From NCBI GenBank assembly GCA_012845835.1, contig JABAKD010000011.1, positions 11,723,865 to 11,787,864 of the forward strand: a DNA stretch of 64,000 nt, given 5' to 3'. Origin of the DNA: Undaria pinnatifida. Lineage: Eukaryota > Sar > Phaeophyceae > Laminariales > Alariaceae. A program made the translations under genes and the position numbers. Positions 59,701 to 64,000 of the stretch are shown here, in pieces; the stretch's first letter is position 1; every line of letters begins with the position of its first letter. Below the pieces are notes generated by a model. The model made no database searches. It saw only the letters and a list, made by a program, of their open reading frames with translations, and had not been told where the DNA came from.

Positions 59701-62217
59701 GAATGTTGGAGCCTCGTTTGGCACATACGGGAATTGCGCGCCTTTGCTTGACGCTCGCCGTTATCTGCTTATCCCTATTTTTTTCATTTCAAGGTTGGGG
59801 ACTCTCGTTGGGCGGAAATGGAAAATGTTTACCTTGGCTGAATCTACCTTTTACAAGGTTATGGAACCTCGTTCGCCAAAAAAATGGGGAAAACGCACCT
59901 TGGCGCGATCCGAAAACGTTGTCTGCTTCTCCCGATTATTTTTTTTTGTTCAGCTCGTGGAGCCTCGTTTGGCAGAAATGGAAAAAGCGTACCTCGGGAA
60001 GGACTTCGAAAGTTTCGGCAAGCTGACGATGCAGGACAGCAACCAGTTCCACGCGACCTGCCTCGACACCTACCCTCCCATTTTTTACATGAACGACGTC
60101 AGCAGGTGAACTATTGTTAGCAGTAACGCAAAAATCACCTTCGCCGGAGATAAGGAAGAAAGAGGTAGGAAGGCGAAAAATACGGGCAGTGGAAGCTGGA
60201 GCGTATCGGGTGTTGAGTAGAGTTGTGAGTTGGCTGGACTTGACAGCTAGCTTTTAGAGCGTACTGTGCGTGTTCCGGGCCGATGGCGATAGAAGGGTAG
60301 AGCATGGGCATGCGCGTCGATACGATTTCGATCATGACGAGGATGCGGTACACGAGATCTCATCACTCTCTTCAGCATAGGATATCCCATGCTCCCCCTC
60401 CCCCCCCCCGTCCCCGCCGCCGCCGGCCCCATTGTCCCTCGTGCGGTCGGGATATCCTCGACCTATGCGGTACGTGAAGGTCGATAATTCGAATCGTGCA
60501 CGCCTACAACGCCTTCCATGGAGAGGTTCGCGCGGCCTATACTTTCGACGCGGGGCCTAACGCTGTGGTGTACCACCTCGCGGGAAACTCGGCGGAGCTC
60601 TTGGCGCTACTGCTGCGATTCTACCCGGCGCCGGACGCGGAGGACGACGCCTCTCCGAGCAGGTCAGCCATTGCAATCGTTGGTCTCGATACTGCCAACG
60701 GTTGGTCACAATAATAAACAAAATTTTTGGTGCTTTGGCTTTCCGTATCTCGTGCATATGTAATATATGTAGTCTATATGGTTTGCTGTTTTGTGAACTC
60801 GCGTGGCCTCTCGAGCGGGCCCGGCAGTGATCGTACCGGAAAAGCCCGGGAAGATAAGGCCTTTAGTACACACCAGCACCTGGTATGTACATGTATAGTC
60901 TAGTAATTCATTGTGGTATGATTTATGGACCATTGTTATCGAACATTTTTTTTCATGGTTTTCCTGTTTTTGTGTTTTGCGACTTGGCCCAGCTTCAACG
61001 AATTGTTGGTTAATACAAACACATCTCGTTACTTGCTTCGTTTCGAGAATTTTCCGAAAATTTTGCCATGTTTTCCGGGTTAGGGTTAGTAGCGTTAGGG
61101 GCTAGAGTCGTGTACCAGGTACGTTGCGACCATGTTGTTGAAGGTGGGCCGTAGTCGTACACGCCGCTTTCCTTCTTGAGGGGCGTTTTTATTCCCACGG
61201 TTTTTGGTGCACTCAAATGTCTGCCGCGCTGACCATGTTGTGCTGATCGCGGCCGCCGCCGCCGCAGCAGCTGCACGCTGTTGAATTTACTGGTTCAGAA
61301 AGCGTTCCTCTTTTTCCAGTTTTGCGTGTTTTTTTCACAGCCGCGACAGCTGCACGCTGTTAAATTCTCTGAGTAGGAAAGTGTTCCAAGGGTGCGCTGA
61401 GCATTATATGGTATACGCTCTTAAGACAAACCCGGTTATCTACCCGGGTATACCCGGTACAACCAACGTAGGCAGCGGGTATGACCAACGTAGACCGGGC
61501 ATCTACCCGGGTATGACCAACGTAGACAGGGCTGGTACCCGAGAACCCCAGAGTGTAAACTTCGAAGTACCCTACTAATCACACCCTTGAATGTTCCTTC
61601 CTGTTTTCCCTTTTGTTCTTGAACGCCGCCGCCGCAGCAGCAGCGGGTATGTCAACAATAAGGAGGCGATGGAGGCGGCGGCGGAGGCGGAGAAGGCTCT
61701 TCCAGAGGGGCTGTACGAAGCGTGCTTGAAGACGGGGAGGACACCAACCGCGGGAGAGGTCAAGCTCATTTACTACACTAAGGCGCGTCGCTTTCGTTTT
61801 TCCGCGACGTGGTTTGTGACCACGGAGCCCAAGTAATCCAGGCTGCATCACCATCAATCAGCCAGTATCACTTCCAGCAGCCAGTCAACATTGACATGAG
61901 ACCTGTCCAAAGCCGACATTTTGGTTGTATCTGCCCCCTTGGTTTGGAGAAAATCGACTCTGTACGGGAGTGCGTTATCTTGTGTGTTATACCGTTGGGT
62001 CCCGGGATTAGAACGCATTCCTGTGCTTGCGGAAAAAAAATTGAAAACGCATAGACTGCATGCATGATAACATCCCTTTATGTCTTGCACCCGTTGCCGA
62101 ACCATCGCCCCTCCGTGACAGGCTGGAGGCTCCCCCCGAGTGTCGGAAGATGAAGAACGAATGCTTAACTTGGAAAGCGGGGATCCTGTGTTTCTAGTGG
62201 ACAACGGCACCGCGTAA
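50585..62217 (+). CDS. MVD: Mevalonate diphosphate decarboxylase, 429 codons in 12 exons
   Basis: Converts mevalonate 5-diphosphate to isopentenyl diphosphate with ATP use and CO2 release, the last step of the cytosolic mevalonate pathway. Exons: 50585-50722, 51671-51744, 55854-55926, 56257-56389, 57161-57254, 57809-57878, 58589-58673, 59388-59440, 59954-60105, 60480-60662, 61644-61782, 62122-62217. All phases agree. Motifs in order: [47 protein letters not shown] (GHMP phosphate loop), [16 protein letters not shown] with the active-site Arg, [58 protein letters not shown] with the catalytic Asp. Length suits the family (about 400). No transit peptide is seen. The penultimate exon uses a GC donor. 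Introns 4, 7 and 8 carry splice-site copies. Confidence 0.95.
50754..50990. mobile_element. MITE family A, copy in MVD intron 1
   Basis: Bounded by 'ctgtagtgccgg' and 'ccggcactatagggagaccc', 31 bases downstream of the exon 1 donor. The interior repeats 'aaccggcactat' variants. Confidence 0.75.
51671..51744 (+). CDS. MVD: MVD exon 2
   Basis: Reads [20 protein letters not shown] then WLNG after 'gtcctcttccag', ending in phase 2 at AAC|GTGAGG. The wording matches the T-T-V-A-x-S...WLNG block of MVD. Confidence 0.9.
52080..52500. repeat. GGCGGTA-rich element, copy 1
   Basis: Many 'ggcggta' units with 'aatacggcggtatttttttg'. One end, 'ccagggttaaggtcggc', recurs inverted at 55425-55460, so this and 55060-55465 are opposite-orientation copies of one element, both in MVD intron 2. 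Confidence 0.75.
54195..54756 (-). mobile_element. Decayed non-LTR retrotransposon 3' coding remnant
   Basis: Minus-strand frame contains [44 protein letters not shown] and [20 protein letters not shown], the usual region after the reverse transcriptase domain in non-LTR elements. A second frame continues with [19 protein letters not shown] and then an in-frame stop. No reverse transcriptase or endonuclease part remains, so it is a truncated dead copy in MVD intron 2. Confidence 0.8.
55060..55465. repeat. GGCGGTA-rich element, copy 2, with 36-bp tandem part
   Basis: Starts with about four copies of 'tcgagagttggcggtacttt' (55100-55225), then the 'ggcggtaagcggtaattac' block shared with 52210-52260. 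Confidence 0.8.
55854..55926 (+). CDS. MVD: MVD exon 3
   Basis: One base completes the split Thr, then [20 protein letters not shown] and ATDK at AAG|GTGATA. The E-E-x-x...R...REVR pattern fits the MVD helix after WLNG. Recognised only by phase and motif, since the exon is short. Confidence 0.9.
56257..56389 (+). CDS. MVD: MVD exon 4
   Basis: Starts after a T-rich tract and TTTGCAG. Encodes [20 protein letters not shown] and [17 protein letters not shown], the phosphate-binding loop. Ends in phase 1 at CTCA|GTGAGTACC, which is also unit 1 of the array in the next intron. Confidence 0.95.
56390..56885 (+). repeat. Minisatellite of repeated 5' splice sites in MVD intron 4
   Basis: About 14 units of 25-40 bp of the form 'gtgagtaccttcacgtgtac' plus 'accacA'. 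The first unit is the real exon 4 donor. Variants include gtaagtacc, gtgagtatc, gcgagtacc, gtgagcacc and gtgaatacc, and several keep a usable donor consensus. Confidence 0.9.
57161..57254 (+). CDS. MVD: MVD exon 5
   Basis: Two bases complete Thr, then [20 protein letters not shown] and [10 protein letters not shown], ending in phase 2 at AGAAG|GTGCGG. The acceptor is a weak TTTTTAAG. Confidence 0.9.
57600..57740. repeat. About 45-bp tandem repeat
   Basis: Three to four copies of 'cgacctgcgctaacccgtcg' plus 'tccttctgtcgctttcc', immediately upstream of the exon 6 acceptor region. It may supply pyrimidine-rich intron sequence. Confidence 0.9.
57809..57878 (+). CDS. MVD: MVD exon 6
   Basis: Completes Ser, then [20 protein letters not shown] and AIQ at CAG|GTGAGA. 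Joined to exon 5 it restores GSGSACRSLYGGFV, the most diagnostic MVD motif. Confidence 0.95.
58017..58232. mobile_element. MITE family B, copy 3
   Basis: Left end 'agggtcattcctatagcgaa'. Interior with 'attcgtgac' words as in the copies at 19005 and 30873. The right end is less clear. Confidence 0.5.
58589..58673 (+). CDS. MVD: MVD exon 7
   Basis: [20 protein letters not shown] then KKDTSSTA after TGCAAG, ending in phase 1 at GCAG|GTAAAA. The exon end plus donor is duplicated 52 bases downstream (58722). Confidence 0.95.
58670..58774 (+). repeat. 52-bp tandem duplication of the exon 7 donor
   Basis: Two copies beginning 'gcaggtaaaa' and running through 'ggatacctaggccatgcatg', with about three differences. 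Copy 1 contains the true exon end and donor; copy 2 is a spare GCAG|GTAAAA. Confidence 0.95.
59388..59440 (+). CDS. MVD: MVD exon 8
   Basis: Completes Gly, then [17 protein letters not shown] at GAG|GTAAGG. It matches the G-M-x-T-S-V-x-T-S-x-L-L segment of MVD. Confidence 0.9.
59505..59953 (+). pseudogene. Array of ghost 3' splice sites of MVD exon 9
   Basis: Five diverged units of about 90 bp at roughly 59505, 59590, 59690, 59785 and 59850. Each has a T-rich tract, an AG and a copy of the exon start (real: 'ctcgtttggcagaaatggaa' and 'aaagcgtacctcggg'). Frames are broken in most. The true exon follows as the last unit. Confidence 0.9.
59954..60105 (+). CDS. MVD: MVD exon 9
   Basis: [20 protein letters not shown] then [20 protein letters not shown] and [10 protein letters not shown], ending in phase 2 at AGCAG|GTGAAC. 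DSNQFHA is a strong MVD signature. Chosen over the upstream array units because only this copy stays open and fits phase. Confidence 0.95.
60480..60662 (+). CDS. MVD: MVD exon 10
   Basis: Completes Arg, then [10 protein letters not shown] and [19 protein letters not shown], ending in phase 2 at GAGCAG|GTCAGC. DAGPNA carries the catalytic Asp of the family. Confidence 0.95.
61644..61782 (+). CDS. MVD: MVD exon 11 with GC donor
   Basis: Starts after a CAG run, completing Ser, then [20 protein letters not shown] and ...EVKLIYYTK. Ends AAG|GCGCGT. A GT donor after GGAGAG would delete the conserved VKLIYYTK strand, so the GC donor is preferred. Reading through would end in a poor tail at 61836. 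Confidence 0.8.
62122..62217 (+). CDS. MVD: MVD exon 12 (terminal)
   Basis: After [29 protein letters not shown] and [11 protein letters not shown] before TAA at 62215. The G-x-P-x-V...L pattern is the expected MVD C terminus. Confidence 0.85.
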   Translation, partial: AGGSPRVSEDEERMLNLESGDPVFLVDNGTA

Positions 62218-62582
62218 CTTTGCGGGGGGGAGGGGGGGGGGGTATTGGTGATGTCGATGTGTGGAGTTACACATCTTGGGGTTGGTTTTAAGCTCTCTGT
62301 TGATGGGGCTGTTGTAGTTGCAGCAGCTAACAGTAAAGGCGTAGGTCTTCACGCACAGCCCCCACCATTGGAATACAGGGCACAGGAAGACTAGATTTAG
62401 TGGTAGGTATACTGTGCTTCAGCGCCAACGGTATTCATCAGCGTGCTATTCTCCAGTTACTTGCTTAATAATTTAGGGTGGATGGTCATCTGATTCGAGG
62501 AGGCTACAGTAAAGGGCACAGGCAAAGAAGGTTAGATTTAGTGGTGGGCATATTTATGTCGCACGTGGAAGGTTCTACGTTC

Positions 62583-62648
62583 TCAGTGATGTTGCAGTGT
62601 CGTGGGGCGATGCAGCAATTCGAGGTGGCATGTCATCACCCAGCCCAG
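62583..62648 (-). CDS. Possible terminal exon of the right-edge minus-strand gene
   Basis: After GGCTGCAG, 21 codons (LGWVMTCHLELLHRPTTLQH and H) then TGA, phase 0, matching the phase-0 end of 63243-63078. Only phase supports it. Confidence 0.3.
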   Translation of the reverse strand: MGWVMTCHLELLHRPTTLQHH

Positions 62649-62739
62649 CTGCAGCCATAAATTCGGTTGCGAAAGTAAAACCATAAATCAATGTTCGAGG
62701 GTGACTCAGCAGCTCTGTTTTATCCGAGGCAGTGAAATC

Positions 62740-63065
62740 TGCGCGATCTGTGCGACGTGTGTAAGTATTTGATCATGACTCAACCAGACCCATGTCCACA
62801 TGATCTGTGTGATCTGTCCGACATGTTAAAATATTTGGTCACGACTCGACCCGGCTCATGTCCACCAAAGCCTGTCATTTGACCAACGCCGGGTAGGTCC
62901 ACTGGGTGCATCCCTTCGGCCTACTACTCTGAGTTGGCATGATCTGTGTGATTTGTAGGATCTGTCAGACATGTCAATGAAATGTTAAAATTCGGCCACG
63001 ATTCAACCAGATTCATGCCCACCATGATCTCTATCAGCTGTCCGATTTGGTCACGACTCGACCAT
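62740..63065 (-). repeat. Tandem array downstream of the right-edge exon, with exon-end ghost
   Basis: Units of 'gatctgtgtgatctgtccgac' followed by 'tggtcacgactcgacc' and 'catgtccacca'. At 62862-62925 a unit carries a decayed copy of the exon end and donor found at 63066-63130 ('gcatcc...ccactgg...gcgttg'). Confidence 0.75.
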
Positions 63066-63077
63066 ATTCATGTCCAC

Positions 63078-63243
63078 CAACGCCTGTTCTATGATCAACG
63101 CCCAGTGAGTCCAGTGGGTGCATCCCTGCGCGAACACGTGATACGGGGGTCGGAGGGGGCCGTCCGCGCTGAGCTCCAGTGTGCTACCGTCGACGAACGT
63201 GCCATCGGCAAAAATCACCTCGTCCCCATAGCCCGGTGTCACG
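63078..63243 (-). CDS. Exon of an unrecognised conserved-looking protein (partial gene)
   Basis: Between CAGTGCCAG and TTG|GTGGAC the minus strand reads VTPGYGDEVIFADGTFVDGS, then a TLELSADGPLRPPYHVF segment, QGCTHWTHWALIIEQAL. The dense, motif-like composition with no stops and clear splice sites indicates real coding sequence. I do not recognise the family. Upstream exons would lie beyond the right edge. Confidence 0.6.
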
Positions 63244-63311
63244 CCTGGCACTGTGAGCGACAGGCGGATGGGTCACAGACGCGCGTTTGCAAACGGAGAG
63301 AGAAATACCAT

Positions 63312-63560
63312 CAGTAACCCTTTCGGGACTTGATAATATCTTGATTATAGTATAGCAACCAAAAAACGACGATTGCCATATTGTCAAGCGTCTACCGGTA
63401 GCGTGAGCGCGCAGCAGCACGAGTAGGATCATGCTGCGCCCGTCTCATACTAATGTCTGTATTTGTTGTAGTTCGGATACCACTTTTATCATTGCCGACC
63501 AGCAGTGGCCAATGCCGTAATCGTCAATATTTCGCTCCGAAGTCTCAAAGGGGTTCATGA
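63312..63560 (+). repeat. About 250-bp dispersed repeat, copy 2
   Basis: Same block order as 17975-18245: 'cgggacttgat', 'atagtatagcaaccaaaaa', 'gcgtgagcgcgcagcag' and 'gtaatcgtcaata'. Confidence 0.8.
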
Positions 63561-63727
63561 ATGCTACTGGCGTGCTCTTTCCCGGTGGCTGCGTGTGCGA
63601 ACTAGATCGGGGTTAGCACTTTGTGGCTGAGACCTGGCTGGCGGTGTTGCTGGGACTACCTAATGTCGTTGGCATCTCATTGCGTCTATTAAAAAACAAC
63701 TTGAACATTTCCTGAGCTAGAAATCCG

Positions 63728-64000
63728 TTTGGGTTGGTCGGTGCTACTTGCCGGATTGCTTGCGCGGCTAGTGGCTATTATTTTTCTTCAATTTTTCAAC
63801 AGCCCTCCCCCCCCCTTTTTGTTGGAGGTCCCTATTAGGAGTAGAAACGGTGCTCCGTCTCGAAAGGGGTGCGTGGTCAATGGTCAAATGACTAAGGAAC
63901 GCAACAAATGAGTACGCCCCCCTCGCCCCCCCCCCCTTTTTGTATTGCAACAACCCCGTGATTCCAAGCCAACCACACACCAGAGGGAAAGCCTGTATTG
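63728..64000. repeat. Dispersed element related to 15275-15705, truncated by window end
   Basis: Shares 'ttggtcggtgctacttgccgg', 'ttgcgcggcta' and the distal 'gattccaagccaaccacac', but lacks most of the GGGTCGGGTC core. Confidence 0.7.

Noticed and set aside
61783-61836. Read-through end of MVD after LIYYTK
   Set aside because: The tail has no family resemblance, whereas splicing from the GC donor to 62122 gives a typical MVD C terminus.

Overview
This is nuclear DNA from an intron-rich, repeat-rich eukaryote. No bacterial gene layout, operon or Shine-Dalgarno pattern is visible. Coding information sits in short exons with GT-AG and some GC-AG introns, many long. A decayed non-LTR retrotransposon tail, the long introns and the enzyme set suggest a stramenopile, most likely a brown alga. 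That placement is an inference and cannot be proved from the window.

I could thread four genes by requiring open frames, splice sites and matching intron phase at each junction. (1) Plus strand, about 2.1-7.6 kb: a GT-A-fold glycosyltransferase with DDGSS, EDDW and FSLNPGLWDL motifs and an in-frame glycine-rich expansion. (2) Minus strand, 47.9 kb down to 12.3 kb: one 35.6-kb gene of about 33 exons and about 2,700 codons. It has a long disordered N-terminal part carrying a degenerate RR-x-[ST]-A...LL repeat with MELT-like variants and a PP1-docking-like RVMF. Coiled coils and a compact C-terminal domain follow. I read it as a divergent KNL1/Spc105/Spc7 kinetochore scaffold. (3) Plus strand, 50.6-62.2 kb: a complete 12-exon mevalonate diphosphate decarboxylase (MVD, 429 codons) with all signature motifs. 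(4) Minus strand, right edge: part of an unrecognised conserved-looking protein.

Layout: repeat-rich left end (1-2.1 kb); glycosyltransferase; repeat-filled gap (7.6-12.3 kb); the convergent giant gene; a 2.7-kb divergent upstream region (47.9-50.6 kb) shared with MVD; MVD; then the partial fourth gene. Introns and gaps carry at least two miniature inverted-repeat families, several dispersed repeats, microsatellites, G tracts and minisatellites.

The most unusual pattern is that all four genes show decayed or near-identical local copies of their own exon-intron boundaries inside the adjoining introns. They range from single duplications to arrays of about 4-14 units that each repeat a 5' or a 3' splice site. 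Together with an apparent excess of GC-AG introns, this suggests that splice-site-anchored tandem duplication is a major source of intron sequence here.
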